Assembly (NCBI RefSeq): GCF_002705925.1
Contig: NZ_NKRE01000001.1
Location: 250,019 to 314,018 of the forward strand
Reading direction: 5' to 3'
From: Mycobacterium ostraviense
Lineage (GTDB): Bacteria > Actinomycetota > Actinomycetes > Mycobacteriales > Mycobacteriaceae
DNA: 64,000 nucleotides
Made by a program: the position numbers and the translations under genes. Positions 29,123 through 38,852 of the stretch are shown in pieces (positions within the stretch are counted from its first letter, which is position 1; the number at the start of each line of letters is the position of its first letter). Under the pieces are notes generated by a model. It was not told where the DNA came from. It was given only the letters and a program-made list of their open reading frames with translations, and did not search any database.

Positions 29123-30696
29123 CAGCCCACCGCAGCCAACGCCGGCACACCCACCGTGTGGTGGTCATCGGCCAACCGAACCACGATGCTGCGCGCCTGC
29201 TCCGGGGTGGCGTCCGGGTACTCGGCACGATGGTGACAGCCGCGGCTTTCGGTGCGCGCCAAGGCGGCGGCAGCAACGACGCGGGCGGCAACCGCCAGCG
29301 ACACGTCTTCGAAATCCCGACGGCCCGCGACTCTGCGCACCGGTCCGGCCAGCGATCCGGACAGCCGCTGCAGCCCGTCCGCGGTGCGCACCACTGATGC
29401 TTCCCGACTCATCGCCCGTTGCAGCTCGGCACGCTCCGGGGCAGTGTGCAGGATCGGCTCAGGCAAGCTCGCGCGGCGCCGTCCGACTGCCGCCGCATGT
29501 GCGGCCGCAGCCCTTCCGGCCCGGCCGCCGACAACAAGGCCTTCGAGCAGGCTGTTGGAGGCCAGCCGATTGGCGCCGTGCATCCCGGTGCGGGCAACCT
29601 CACCGGCGGCGAACAACCCCGGCAGTTCGGTCTGGCCGGATACATCGGTGACGACGCCGCCGCAGCTGTAATGCGCGCCCGGGACCACCGGGATGGGCCG
29701 ACGGACCGGGTCGATGCCGACGGCACGGCACGAGGCGGCGACCGTCGGGAACCGCGATTCGAAACCGTCGATGCCACGCGCGTCGAGGTAGACGCACGGA
29801 TCGCCGGTGGCCCGCATCCGTGCGTCGATGGCAGCCGCGACGACATCGCGGGGCGCCAGGTCACCCATCGGATGTACGCCTGCCGTAATGGAACGGCCTT
29901 GGCGGTCAAGCAATTTCGCGCCTTCACCGCGCAGTGCCTCGCTGACCAGCGGGCACCGGCCGCCGCTGCCCACCGCGTAGAGCATCGTCGGATGGAATTG
30001 GACGAACTCGAGGTCGCTGACCGCCACACCGGCCCACAACGCCAGCGCGATGCCGTCGGCGGTGGAGCCGTCGGGGTTGGTGGTCGCGCTGTACAACTGC
30101 CCGAGCCCGCCGGTGGCCAGGATCACCGACGGAGCACTGATGATGCCGACACCGCGCGGGCTGAGCACCAACACGCCGGTCACCGCGGCGTCGTCGTGGA
30201 GCACCCGCATGACCACATGGCCGCCGCGGATGTCCAGCGCCCCGGCCGCGTGATCGAGCGCCCGCTGAACCTCAGCGCCGGTGGCATCGCCACCGGCATG
30301 CACGATGCGTCGCTGCGAGTGCCCGCCTTCACGCGTGAGCGCCCAACGGCCAGCCGAAATTTCGTCGAATCGCGCTCCGTCGCCGACGAGTTCGGTAACC
30401 GCACGGTAGCCGTCGGCGACGATCGAGTACACCGCGCCATCGTCGCACAAGCCGGCCCCCGCGGCCAGCGTGTCGGCGACGTGAGCGTCGACAGAATCGT
30501 CGGTGTCCGGCAACACCACCGCTATCCCGCCCTGCGCGTAATGTGTCGCGGTCACTCCGACCAGCTGGGCCGCCTTATTGAGCACCACAACGCTGCGGCC
30601 CGCGCGATGGGCCGCCAGCGCGGCGGCCAGGCCAGCCACGCCGGTACCGACCACAACGACGTCGACGGCATCGCGCCAGGCTGGCGCGGTCCTCAT
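29122..30696 (-). CDS. nadB: L-aspartate oxidase
   Basis: A 524-residue FAD enzyme that oxidises aspartate to iminoaspartate for quinolinate synthesis. The FAD dinucleotide-binding loop is [45 protein letters not shown] and GAHYSCGGV (substrate/FAD contacts), then [15 protein letters not shown], are family signatures. The start is the ATG at 30696 ([11 protein letters not shown]), overlapping the nadA stop as ATGA; the much longer open frame upstream lies inside nadA. Confidence 0.96.
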   Translation of the reverse strand: MRTAPAWRDAVDVVVVGTGVAGLAAALAAHRAGRSVVVLNKAAQLVGVTATHYAQGGIAVVLPDTDDSVDAHVADTLAAGAGLCDDGAVYSIVADGYRAVTELVGDGARFDEISAGRWALTREGGHSQRRIVHAGGDATGAEVQRALDHAAGALDIRGGHVVMRVLHDDAAVTGVLVLSPRGVGIISAPSVILATGGLGQLYSATTNPDGSTADGIALALWAGVAVSDLEFVQFHPTMLYAVGSGGRCPLVSEALRGEGAKLLDRQGRSITAGVHPMGDLAPRDVVAAAIDARMRATGDPCVYLDARGIDGFESRFPTVAASCRAVGIDPVRRPIPVVPGAHYSCGGVVTDVSGQTELPGLFAAGEVARTGMHGANRLASNSLLEGLVVGGRAGRAAAAHAAAVGRRRASLPEPILHTAPERAELQRAMSREASVVRTADGLQRLSGSLAGPVRRVAGRRDFEDVSLAVAARVVAAAALARTESRGCHHRAEYPDATPEQARSIVVRLADDHHTVGVPALAAVG

Positions 30697-31751
30697 TCGC
30701 CACCGCCAGGTTGTCCGATTTCGATCATCCGCTGAACACTGCGCCGGCCGGCGGCCGCGACGTCGGGATCGACATGGACTTCGTCGGCCCCCTCCACCAG
30801 ACAACGCAACAAAGCCGCGGGCGTGATCATCTTCATGAACTTGCACGACGCACGGTCGTTGACCGCCTGAAAGTCGACTTTTGGCGCCGCCCGCCGCAGT
30901 TGATGCAGCATTCCGACCTCGGTGGCGACCAGCACCTTGCGGGCACTGGTTTGGCGGGCCGCGTCCAGCATTCCACCGGTGGACAGAATCTTGACCCGCT
31001 CCTGGGGGAAGGCGCCTTCTCCGGCAAGGTAGAGCGCCGAGGTGGCGCAGCCACATTCCGGATGCACGAACAATTCGGCATCGGGATTGGCACGCGCCTG
31101 GCCGGTGAGCTCTTCACCGTTGATCCCGGCGTGCACGTGGCATTCGCCGGCCCATACGTGCAGATTCTGGCGACCGGTCACGCGGCGCACGTGGGCACCG
31201 AGGAATTGGTCCGGGCAGAACAGCACCTCACGATCGGGGTCGATGGAGGCGACCACATCGACTGCGTTCGACGAGGTGCAGCAGATATCGGTGAGCGCCT
31301 TGACCTCGGCCGTGGTGTTGACGTAGGAGACGACGACCGCGCCGGGGTGTTCAGCCTTCCAGGCACGCAATTCGTCAGCAGTGATCGAGTCGGCCAGTGA
31401 GCAGCCGGCCCGTTGGTCGGGAATCAGCACTGTCTTTTGCGGGCTGAGGATTTTTGCGGTCTCGGCCATGAAGTGCACCCCGCAGAAAACGATGGTGTCT
31501 TCGGGCGCATCGGCGGCGATGCGCGACAGTGCCAGCGAATCCCCGATGTGGTCGGCGACGTCTTGAATGGCGGGCAGCTGGTAGTTGTGGGCCAGTATCG
31601 TGGCTCCGCGCAATCGCGCCAGCCGACGCACTTCCGCGGCCCACTGCGCGTCACCGTCGACCCCGGTGTAGCCGGTTGATGTATTGGTGACCCGAGCGGT
31701 CATGTCGGTGATGCCCGTGCCGAGCGTGTCCATGCGACTCAAGACCGTCAC
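30693..31751 (-). CDS. nadA: Quinolinate synthase A
   Basis: A 352-residue [4Fe-4S] enzyme condensing iminoaspartate with dihydroxyacetone phosphate. Cys ligand regions lie in [10 protein letters not shown] and [12 protein letters not shown], with an earlier conserved Cys in [35 protein letters not shown] is the N-terminal signature. The start is the GTG at 31751, preceded by a strong AAAGGAG with five bases of spacing. Upstream codons in the frame cross the NrtR operator and are not coding. It is the first gene of nadABC and faces nrtR. Confidence 0.96.
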   Translation of the reverse strand: MTVLSRMDTLGTGITDMTARVTNTSTGYTGVDGDAQWAAEVRRLARLRGATILAHNYQLPAIQDVADHIGDSLALSRIAADAPEDTIVFCGVHFMAETAKILSPQKTVLIPDQRAGCSLADSITADELRAWKAEHPGAVVVSYVNTTAEVKALTDICCTSSNAVDVVASIDPDREVLFCPDQFLGAHVRRVTGRQNLHVWAGECHVHAGINGEELTGQARANPDAELFVHPECGCATSALYLAGEGAFPQERVKILSTGGMLDAARQTSARKVLVATEVGMLHQLRRAAPKVDFQAVNDRASCKFMKMITPAALLRCLVEGADEVHVDPDVAAAGRRSVQRMIEIGQPGGGE

Positions 31752-31774
31752 GGCGGCTCCTTTCGCGCCAGCAG

Positions 31775-31797
31775 GTTTTCGACTTACAATCGAAAAC
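31775..31797. promoter_or_regulatory. NrtR operator (perfect 8-7-8 inverted repeat)
   Basis: GTTTTCGA-CTTACAA-TCGAAAAC is a perfect inverted repeat with 8-base arms. It lies in the 46-base space between nadA and nrtR and ends directly against the nrtR ATG. NrtR proteins are known to bind ~21-23 bp palindromes near NAD genes. Its place lets one bound repressor block both nadABC and nrtR. Confidence 0.85.
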
Positions 31798-32520
31798 ATG
31801 CCCCATGGTAACACCGCGCATGAAGTGCTGGCCGTCGTATTCCAGGTTCGCCTGGTCACCGCCGGCACGGAACAACGGTCAAAGGCCGAAAAACCACAGC
31901 TCAACGTGCTGTTATGGCAACGCGCCCAGGACCCGCAAAAGGGCGCGTGGTCACTTCCGGGGGGACGGATGCGCAACGACGAGGATTTGACGACCTCGGT
32001 TCGCCGCCAACTGGCCGAGAAAGTCGATCTCCAAGAGCTATCCCATCTCGAACAGCTTGCCGTGTTCTCCGATCCGCATCGGGTGCCGGGCACTCGGGTG
32101 ATCGCGTCGACCTTCCTGGGGCTGGTTCCCTCCCCCGCCACCCCCGAGTTGCCCGAAGACACCCGCTGGCATCCGGTGAATTCCCTGCCACCGATGGCCT
32201 TCGATCACGGGCCGATGGTGGCCCATGCTCGCGCCAGGCTCGTCGCCAAAATGTCGTACACCAATATCGGGTTCGCTTTGGCTCCCAAAGAATTCGCGCT
32301 GTCCACGCTGCGCGGCATCTACGGTGCCGCGTTGGGCTATCAAGTCGATGCCACGAATCTGCAGCGGGTCCTGGCGCGTCGCAAGGTGATCACGCAGACC
32401 GGTACGGTGGCCCAATCCGGGCGCAGCGGCGGCCGCCCGGCGGCGCTGTACCGGTTCACCGATTCGCAGCTGAGGGTCACCGACGAATTCGCCGCATTGC
32501 GGCCCCCCGGCCAGGCCTGA
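31798..32520 (+). CDS. nrtR: NrtR, Nudix-related transcriptional regulator of NAD synthesis
   Basis: A 240-residue regulator. Residues ~8-145 form a Nudix-like domain whose catalytic box is degraded: after [14 protein letters not shown] the usual Arg-Glu-x-x-Glu-Glu reads [10 protein letters not shown], so hydrolysis is unlikely and ligand sensing (ADP-ribose in the family) is likely. Residues ~170-240 are the NrtR-type winged helix ([25 protein letters not shown]). The start is the ATG at 31798, directly after the operator. It is divergent from nadABC, which it presumably represses. It resembles the gene remembered as Rv1593c. Confidence 0.92.
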   Translation: MPHGNTAHEVLAVVFQVRLVTAGTEQRSKAEKPQLNVLLWQRAQDPQKGAWSLPGGRMRNDEDLTTSVRRQLAEKVDLQELSHLEQLAVFSDPHRVPGTRVIASTFLGLVPSPATPELPEDTRWHPVNSLPPMAFDHGPMVAHARARLVAKMSYTNIGFALAPKEFALSTLRGIYGAALGYQVDATNLQRVLARRKVITQTGTVAQSGRSGGRPAALYRFTDSQLRVTDEFAALRPPGQA

Positions 32521-32827
32521 AAGTTCCGGCACGACGGCTTCGGCTTCCGCAGCTTTTCCGGGCAGGCGTGTCGGCAAGGATCGCGGTCTCACCGGAGCTG
32601 ATTGCCCAGCTCACTGATTGTGACGAGCGGCACGCCGCCTCCTTGTCGCTCCAGCGACCGACGATGCCGTAAGTTGCATAAGAACTGAGTAAGGCTATAT
32701 AAGAGGTAGCTAAGAGGCGCTGGCCGCCGTCGAGGTGCCGGCGCCTGACTATGACTGGGCTCATTGCGCTGTCTCCTGGTCCGGGACGGATTGATGCGCG
32801 AGACGCCAAGGCCGAGAAGGGAGCCTG
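32521..32827. other. Intergenic region with phased TAAG motifs and a possible promoter
   Basis: A 307-base gap between nrtR and the lipase gene. No gene is supported. It contains an AT-rich stretch at 32670-32714 with five TAAG tetramers starting at 32670, 32679, 32690, 32700 and 32711, i.e. spaced 9-11 bases. A possible sigma-A promoter, TTGCAT at 32674-32679 and TATATA at 32696-32701 (16-base spacer), lies within it and points to the lipase. Confidence 0.55.
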
Positions 32828-34168
32828 ATGGTTAGCGTCGGCAATCTGGCAGATGCGCGCGCCGCGGAATGGATCGGCCGACCCTCGCATGAGGAGTTGC
32901 AACGCAAGGTGCGCCCACTGCTGCCGTGCGACGATCCCTTTTATCAGCCGCCGGCGGGCTACCAGCATGCCGAACCCGGAACGGTACTGAGATCACGTGA
33001 CGTCGAGCTGGCGTTTCTGGGTCTGATACCGCAATCCATCACCGCGACCCAGCTGCTGTACCGGACGACCGATATGAACGGCAACCCCGAGGCGACGGTG
33101 ACCACGGTCATCCTGCCCGCCGAAGTTGCACCGGGGCAGACCTGTCCGCTGTTGTCGTACCAGTGTGCGATCGACGCCATATCCTCCCGATGCTTTCCGT
33201 CCTATGCGCTGCGGCGCCGGGCCAAGGGCCTCGGATCATTGACTCAGCTGGAGCTGTTGTTGATCACCGCCGCCGTCGCCGAGGGCTGGGCGGTATCGGT
33301 ACCCGACCACGAAGGCGTTCGAGGACTGTGGGGGGCTCCGTACGAGCCCGGCTACCGCGTGCTCGACGGCATCCGGGCGGCCCTGAATTCGGAACGTCTC
33401 GAGTTGTCCCCGTCGGCGCCCATCGGGCTGTGGGGCTACTCGGGCGGCGGCCTGGCGAGCGCCTGGGCCGCTGAAATGTCTGGGGACTACGCGCCGGAAC
33501 TGGACATCGTCGGGGCTGTGCTGGGATCACCGGTCGGCGACCTAGGTAACACTTTCCGCCGGCTCAACGGCACCCTGCTCGCTGGACTGCCCGCGCTGGT
33601 GGTGGCTGCGCTCGCACACACCTATCCCGGGCTGGACCGGGTGATCAGGCAACACGCCAACGACGCCGGGGTCGACCTGCTCAAGCGGCTGGAGGGGATG
33701 ACAACCATCGAGGCGGTCATCCGCACGGCGAACAAGGACTTGGGCGACTATTTGGACGAGCCGCTCGAGGACGTCCTGTCCACCCCCGAGATCGTGCACG
33801 TGTTCCAGGACATCAAGCTGGGTGCCGCGGTACCGGCACCGCCGGTCCTGATCGTGCAGGCGGTCCACGACTATCTCATCGACGTTGACGACATCGACGC
33901 GCTGGCCGAGGCGTATTCGGCCGGCGGCGCCAGAGTCACCTACCATCGGGATGCCTTCAACGAGCACATGGTGCTGCACCCGCTGTCGGCTCCGATGACA
34001 CTGCGCTGGCTCACCGATCGGTTCGCCGGGCGGCCGCTGAGCGAACATGTCATCCGGACTACCTGGCCGACCATGTTCAACCCGATGACCTACGCCGGGA
34101 TGGCCCGACTGGCCGTCATTGCCGCCAAGGTCATCACCGGGCGTAAAGTCCACCGCCGGCCGCTCTGA
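32828..34168 (+). CDS. Secretory-lipase-family (LIP) esterase/lipase
   Basis: A 446-residue alpha/beta hydrolase resembling the fungal-type LIP family (PF03583) and the protein remembered as Rv1592c. The nucleophile elbow [12 protein letters not shown] supplies Ser, [13 protein letters not shown] likely the Asp, and [10 protein letters not shown] the His. No clear signal peptide is seen. A strong GAAGGGAG lies six bases before the ATG. It likely hydrolyses acyl esters; the substrate is not evident. Its end is 6 bases from the convergent DUF2567 gene. Confidence 0.9.
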   Translation: MVSVGNLADARAAEWIGRPSHEELQRKVRPLLPCDDPFYQPPAGYQHAEPGTVLRSRDVELAFLGLIPQSITATQLLYRTTDMNGNPEATVTTVILPAEVAPGQTCPLLSYQCAIDAISSRCFPSYALRRRAKGLGSLTQLELLLITAAVAEGWAVSVPDHEGVRGLWGAPYEPGYRVLDGIRAALNSERLELSPSAPIGLWGYSGGGLASAWAAEMSGDYAPELDIVGAVLGSPVGDLGNTFRRLNGTLLAGLPALVVAALAHTYPGLDRVIRQHANDAGVDLLKRLEGMTTIEAVIRTANKDLGDYLDEPLEDVLSTPEIVHVFQDIKLGAAVPAPPVLIVQAVHDYLIDVDDIDALAEAYSAGGARVTYHRDAFNEHMVLHPLSAPMTLRWLTDRFAGRPLSEHVIRTTWPTMFNPMTYAGMARLAVIAAKVITGRKVHRRPL

Positions 34169-34174
34169 CGGCGG

Positions 34175-34867
34175 TTAAGCCACTCCGGCTTCTGACACCG
34201 GCTCGGTCGACGCGTTTGCCGCCTGCTCACCGACCGGACGGCGCCCTAAGTCGTCACGTGCGGTCCCGGCCGCAATCAACGCGTACACCAGTGACGCGAT
34301 GGCCGCCGGCGACAGCAGCGTGGCCGCCACCAGCGCCGGCCGCCAGGCAAAGAACACCGGCGGCGCCTGCGTGACGTACGTCAATGAATGATCGCCGCTT
34401 GCCAGCGGCACGGTGTCGAAATCCAGCGTGCCGTAACGCAACCGAACCAGCAACGCCCCCACCGCCGCCGCTGCCGCGGCGGCGGCGATCAAGCCGAGCG
34501 AAAGCGCGACGACCATCCCCGGTCCCCGGTGTTCGCGCCACTGCCACACCAGCACTGCCGCCACCACCGCCACCACACCCGACAGTCCGAGCATCAAAAA
34601 CGGGGCGATGAAGAAGTTCTGCGATTCTTCGCCCAAATAGTCATGCACCCGCTCGCCCGCCCGGGTGAGCGCCACAACCGCATGGATCGGTGGCGCCACC
34701 CATGCCCACAACGCACCGATCACCACACCGGTCAGCGACAAACCGAGCACCACGGTGATGGATGCACTTTTTCGGGATGCGCGATCGGCGCCGGACGACT
34801 CTGGACCGGCCGGCGCGCCGGCCGTCTGCGGCGCCGGCGGACACTGCGGCACGGATTCTTCGGTCAC
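34175..34867 (-). CDS. DUF2567 integral membrane protein
   Basis: A 230-residue protein with a Pro/Ala-rich N-terminus and four membrane helices (near residues 37-60, 87-107, 117-142 and 178-200), with a ~30-residue loop after the third. It resembles the gene remembered as Rv1591. The GTG at 34867 overlaps the bsaP stop (GTGA), so it ends the bioB-bsaP operon. The function is unknown; the coupling suggests cotranslation with biotin synthase. Confidence 0.8.
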   Translation of the reverse strand: MTEESVPQCPPAPQTAGAPAGPESSGADRASRKSASITVVLGLSLTGVVIGALWAWVAPPIHAVVALTRAGERVHDYLGEESQNFFIAPFLMLGLSGVVAVVAAVLVWQWREHRGPGMVVALSLGLIAAAAAAAAVGALLVRLRYGTLDFDTVPLASGDHSLTYVTQAPPVFFAWRPALVAATLLSPAAIASLVYALIAAGTARDDLGRRPVGEQAANASTEPVSEAGVA

Positions 34868-35091
34868 CGCTGCGCCTCCAGATCGGATGAATCCACCTGT
34901 CCGTGCCGGGAACATCGTGCCCGCCACCCATCGGGACGAACCTGCACGGTCATTCGCCGGCCGCACTCCGCACAGAACCGTGGTGGCTCGAGACCCAATT
35001 GAGCGGCTGTCGGCGTGGCCGTGCCCGCCGGTTGCCCGGTGTAGACGTTGTAGGCACCGCCACCGATCGGATCGCCCCGATTTTCGACCAC
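34864..35091 (-). CDS. bsaP: Biotin synthase auxiliary protein (BsaP)
   Basis: A 75-residue protein starting at GTG 35091, 13 bases after bioB, with AGAAGG upstream. It has a polar N-terminus with a [10 protein letters not shown] motif and a Cys cluster C40-x2-C43 ... C60-x2-H63 ([17 protein letters not shown]). Recent work on mycobacteria describes a small protein encoded next to bioB that is required for biotin synthase to turn dethiobiotin into biotin; position, size and Cys pattern fit. The longer frame upstream lies inside bioB and is excluded. Confidence 0.85.
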   Translation of the reverse strand: MVENRGDPIGGGAYNVYTGQPAGTATPTAAQLGLEPPRFCAECGRRMTVQVRPDGWRARCSRHGQVDSSDLEAQR

Positions 35092-35104
35092 GTTTGCCGC
35101 CTTC

Positions 35105-36166
35105 TCACAAGGTGGCGTTGAGCGCCTTGATCGGCATCTGTAGGTCGTCGAGCAGCTGCAGGTCGGCCTCGGCGGGGCGGCCAAGGGTGGTCAGGTAGTT
35201 GCCGACGATCACCGCGTTGATGCCGCCCAGAATGCCCCGCTTGGCACCAAGGTCGCCCAGGGTGATCTCGCGGCCACCGGCGAAGCGCAGCATCGTGCGC
35301 GGCAGCACCAGCCGGAAAGCCCCCACAGCCTTGAGCGCTTCGCTGGCCGGCAGCACCTCCAAGTCGCCAAACGGGGTTCCCGGGCGCGGGTTGAGAAAGT
35401 TCAACGGCACCTCGTCGGGGTTCAGCTCGGCGAGGTTGGCAGCGAATTCGGCCCGCTGCTCCAACGTCTCGCCCATGCCGAGGATGCCGCCGCAGCACAC
35501 CTCCATGCCGGCGTCACGCACCATCGTCAGCGTCTGCCAGCGCTCCTCCCAGGTGTGTGTGGTGACGACGTTGGTGAAGTACGAGCGGGCCGTCTCCAGG
35601 TTGTGGTTATAGCGGTGCACACCCATCGCCGACAGCTGCTCCACCTGCTCGGCGCTGAGCATGCCCAGCGAGCAGGCGATGTTGATCTCGACTTCGTTGC
35701 GAATCGCCTCGATACCGGCCGCGACCTGGGCCAGCAGCCGGTCGTCGGGCCCGCGTACCGCGGCCACGATGCAGAACTCGGTGGCACCGGTCTTAGCGGT
35801 CTGCTTGGCCGCCTCGACCAGGCTGGGAATGTCCAGCCAGGCGCTGCGCACCGGGGAGCTGAACAGCCCCGACTGAGAGCAGAAATGACAATCCTCGGGA
35901 CAGCCGCCGGTCTTCAGGCTGATGATGCCTTCCACCTCGACCTCAGGACCGCACCACCGCATCCGCACCTCGTGCGCCAGCCCCAGCAGCTCCTCGAGCC
36001 GCTCGTCGGGCAGCTGCAGCACCCGCAGCACCTGATCCTGGTTCAAACCCTCACCACGCTCCAGCACCTGCTGGCGGGCCTCGGCCAAAATGTCGGCCAG
36101 ATTGTCCGGGTCGGGCACGCCCTGCTGGCCGGCGTCGGTCGTCGGTCGAATCGGCGCTTGAGTCAC
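35105..36166 (-). CDS. bioB: Biotin synthase
   Basis: A 353-residue radical SAM enzyme inserting sulfur into dethiobiotin. The radical SAM cluster motif is [12 protein letters not shown]. Other conserved regions are [24 protein letters not shown] and [10 protein letters not shown]. The arginine ligand of the second cluster is in [10 protein letters not shown]. The start is the GTG at 36166 ([13 protein letters not shown]), seven bases after GGGGAG; upstream codons are not family-like. Confidence 0.96.
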   Translation of the reverse strand: MTQAPIRPTTDAGQQGVPDPDNLADILAEARQQVLERGEGLNQDQVLRVLQLPDERLEELLGLAHEVRMRWCGPEVEVEGIISLKTGGCPEDCHFCSQSGLFSSPVRSAWLDIPSLVEAAKQTAKTGATEFCIVAAVRGPDDRLLAQVAAGIEAIRNEVEINIACSLGMLSAEQVEQLSAMGVHRYNHNLETARSYFTNVVTTHTWEERWQTLTMVRDAGMEVCCGGILGMGETLEQRAEFAANLAELNPDEVPLNFLNPRPGTPFGDLEVLPASEALKAVGAFRLVLPRTMLRFAGGREITLGDLGAKRGILGGINAVIVGNYLTTLGRPAEADLQLLDDLQMPIKALNATL

Positions 36167-36425
36167 CAGGTACTCCCCTACATCTTTGTCGTATCCGAGC
36201 GTTCGGACCGCAGTTATGGCTCGGCGCCGCATGCGAATACGCGGCCCGAACCAAAACGGTGTTCAGGCTAGGGTAACGGGCTGCGCGGGCCCAACAGCTT
36301 GTGGGCATGCCGCCGCGGCACCCGCCGCTGGGTATCGCGCCTGCTTAGGCACCGTTTGGCGTGGGTACGGTGATCTTATTGGGCCATTTCGATGGCCTCC
36401 CAGTGAGAGCCCAACCGTGAACCCC

Positions 36426-36554
36426 ATGACCAGTGACCTGCACGTCGAGTACGTGGCCCATCATGCTTTGTTGCTGGCGCTGCCGGCGTTTTTGCCCGCG
36501 GTCATCGTCGTCGGTGTGGTGCTCTACGTCGCCATGCGAGACCGGCGCGGCTGA
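36426..36554 (+). CDS. Small single-pass membrane protein, 42 residues
   Basis: A short frame, MTSDLHVEYVAHHALLLALP onward, with a hydrophobic helix at about residues 13-36 and a positively charged end (MRDRRG). A GTG three codons upstream (36417) is also possible. It lies between bioB (divergent) and the large membrane protein on the same strand, 88 bases upstream of the latter. No family recognised; short membrane proteins of this look are common in mycobacteria. Coding status is supported by clean composition and membrane topology only. Confidence 0.55.
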   Translation: MTSDLHVEYVAHHALLLALPAFLPAVIVVGVVLYVAMRDRRG

Positions 36555-36642
36555 CGAAAACAGGATTGACGAGCGCTTCATCTGGGCATTCGGGATGCGG
36601 AAAGTGTCAGCGGCTCGCCGATGAGATCCCGCGGGCCCCGGC

Positions 36643-38487
36643 GTGAAGGCGATGGCGATGGATTTGACGGTTGTTGCGGAGGCCCCGCCGGCGCGCGGCG
36701 CCGACTTGAATCAAGTGATCGGGCTCTCGATCGCCGCGATGGTGATCAGCGTGGTGATGCTGTGGATCGGGTATGCGCACCGCAGCCACCGGATCGGCTG
36801 GCTCGCCCGGTTCGCCGACTGGATGGGAGTCAAATTCAAACGCCCCTCCTGGGTGGCGCTGCCGGTACTGGTGTTCACCACGTCGATCATCTGCGCGCTG
36901 TTCGGCTTCATCTGGGACGTCAGCTGGCACATCGGCAACGGCCGCGATCCCGGTCCGCTGGCAAACCCGGCCCACTACTTCATCATCATCGGCCTGTTCG
37001 GCGTGTTCCTGGCCGGCATGATCGCGGTGGCGCTGCCCTTCGACACGGCGGGCCCCGCGCCAGTGCGCATCACCCGCAACTGGCATGCTCCGGTCGGCGG
37101 TGTGCTGATGGCCGGCTGCGGACACTACGCGATGATCGGCTTTCCGCTCGACGATATCTGGCACCGCATCTTCGGCCAAGACGTCACGCTGTGGGGCCCG
37201 ACCCACTTGATGATGATCGGCGGCGCCGGATTTTCCCTGTTCGCGGTGCTGATGCTGGAGTACGAAGGCGGCCGGACCATGGCCGAAGGGGGTACCGAAC
37301 GCCGATTCGTGAAATTCTTGCGCTATCTGTCCTGCGGCGGATTGCTGATCGGCTTGTCCGTCTACCAGATCGAATACGACTTCGGTGTGGAGCAGTTCCG
37401 GCTGGTGCTGCAGCCGATGATGATCGCCGGCGCCGCGGCACTGGGGCTGGTGGTGGCTCGCATAACTTTGGGCCGTGGGGCCGCGATCGTGGCCGCGTTG
37501 TTTGCGATCGCGTTGCGCGGGGCTGTTGCCCTGCTGGTGGGACCCGTTTTGGGGGCTCCGACGAACTGGTTCCCGCTGTATCTGGGTCCCGCGGTGGTCG
37601 TCGAATTGCTGGCCTTGACGCCGGTGTTCAAGCGCCCGATCGCCTTTGGCGCTGTCGCGGGTCTGGGCGTCGGCACCGTCGGGCTCTGGCTGGAGTCCCT
37701 GTGGATCGGGGCGGTCTATCACTACCCGTGGCCGGTGAGCATGTGGGGCGAAGCGCTGGCGATGGCGGTGCCGGTGGCGGTGCTGGCCGGGCTTTGCGGG
37801 GCGATGACCGGCATGGTGCTCACCGGCCAACGCCTGCCGCGTCGCGGTATCGGGATCGCCGTCGTGGTGGTGACGGTGTTGGCGATCGGCGGCGCAGTGG
37901 CCAACGGACTGCACATCGTCGTGCCTCAACAGGCGACCGCGACCATCACATTGACCGACCGGCCCAGCGACCCGGGCAAGCGTATGGTGTCGGCCGATGT
38001 GCAGCTCAATCCACCCGACCTCGTGCGCGGTAATCCGGAATGGGTCACCATCCTGTCCTGGCAGGGCGGAATGCAAAACCACCAAGGTCTGGTGATCGAC
38101 CGACTCGATCGAGTCGGCCCGGGACACTATCGGTCCACCCAACCGATTCCCGTCTGGGGCTCGTGGAAGACCCTGCTGAGGGTTCAAGACGGTTACACGA
38201 TGACCGCCGTGCCGATTTACGAGCCGGCCGATGAGGCGATTCCGGCGGCCGAGGTACCGGCCCTGGCATCCAGCACCCGGCCGTTCGTCCAGGAAATCAC
38301 CATCCTGCAGCGCGAACGCGACCAGAACACGCCGTTGTGGTTGTTCACCACGGGGTCGGTGGTGGTGCTGATCTTCACGCTGATGGTGATCGCGGCCCTG
38401 ACCTGGGGTGCCGGGCGGATCAATGCCGCCGAGACCGCGCCCAAAGAGTCGGAAGAGGTGAAACAGCCCCTCCCGAGAGGGGCGTAA
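36643..38487 (+). CDS. Large polytopic membrane protein of unknown function with duplicated His/Asp motif
   Basis: A 614-residue protein starting at GTG (in-frame ATGs at 36652 and 36658). About ten hydrophobic helices span residues 20-425. An extracytoplasmic domain of ~130 residues (430-560) follows, then one more helix (~563-586) and a charged tail. Two similar motifs occur: D92-x2-W95-H96-x5-D102-x6-P109-x-H111 and D170-x2-W173-H174-x5-D180-x5-P186-x-H188. Each is followed by a Gly-rich helix, suggesting an internal duplication forming a metal or heme site. It heads a cassette with a cupredoxin-like lipoprotein and another membrane protein. No known family recognised. Confidence 0.8.
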   Translation: MKAMAMDLTVVAEAPPARGADLNQVIGLSIAAMVISVVMLWIGYAHRSHRIGWLARFADWMGVKFKRPSWVALPVLVFTTSIICALFGFIWDVSWHIGNGRDPGPLANPAHYFIIIGLFGVFLAGMIAVALPFDTAGPAPVRITRNWHAPVGGVLMAGCGHYAMIGFPLDDIWHRIFGQDVTLWGPTHLMMIGGAGFSLFAVLMLEYEGGRTMAEGGTERRFVKFLRYLSCGGLLIGLSVYQIEYDFGVEQFRLVLQPMMIAGAAALGLVVARITLGRGAAIVAALFAIALRGAVALLVGPVLGAPTNWFPLYLGPAVVVELLALTPVFKRPIAFGAVAGLGVGTVGLWLESLWIGAVYHYPWPVSMWGEALAMAVPVAVLAGLCGAMTGMVLTGQRLPRRGIGIAVVVVTVLAIGGAVANGLHIVVPQQATATITLTDRPSDPGKRMVSADVQLNPPDLVRGNPEWVTILSWQGGMQNHQGLVIDRLDRVGPGHYRSTQPIPVWGSWKTLLRVQDGYTMTAVPIYEPADEAIPAAEVPALASSTRPFVQEITILQRERDQNTPLWLFTTGSVVVLIFTLMVIAALTWGAGRINAAETAPKESEEVKQPLPRGA

Positions 38488-38491
38488 CCCG

Positions 38492-38852
38492 ATGATTCGT
38501 CGTATTGGCAGCACCATCTGGGTGGCACTGCTGATCTGGGGTTTGCTGGCCTGTGGCGCCTCACCCAGTCCGCCCCCCACCGCCGGCTTGGCGGTCAACG
38601 TCACCATCGCCAACGACCAGGTGACGCCGTCGAATGCCACCCTGCAAGTCCAAGGTCAAGGAGCTGATCACCCTGCGCGTCACCAGTGACGCCACCGATG
38701 AGCTGCACGTGCACTCGGTGCCCGATCACAAGTTCCAGGTCGCCGCCGCACCGAACCAGACATTTCAATTCAGCGTGGATGTGCTGGGCACTGTCGACGT
38801 CGAATTGCATCACCTCAAGCGCACCATCGCCACGATTCACGTTCAGCCGTGA
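38492..38852 (+). pseudogene. Cupredoxin-like lipoprotein, frameshifted
   Basis: Two reading frames together encode one ~120-residue protein. The first frame (from the ATG at 38492) has a lipoprotein signal with lipobox LLAC and the start of a beta domain (VNVTIANDQVTPSNATLQVQ). It breaks down at about 38645-38660. The next frame continues VKELITLRVTSDATDELHVH and ends VELHHLKRTIATIHVQP at 38852. A net +1 shift (one extra or two missing bases) separates them. The fold resembles cupredoxin_1-type periplasmic proteins, with several His residues. Its stop overlaps the next start as GTGA, which supports a once-intact operon. Confidence 0.8.

Noticed and set aside
36607..38640. 677-codon open frame on the minus strand
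   Set aside because: It is antisense to the membrane protein gene; its translation is His/Gln/Arg-rich low-quality sequence typical of shadow frames in GC-rich DNA.
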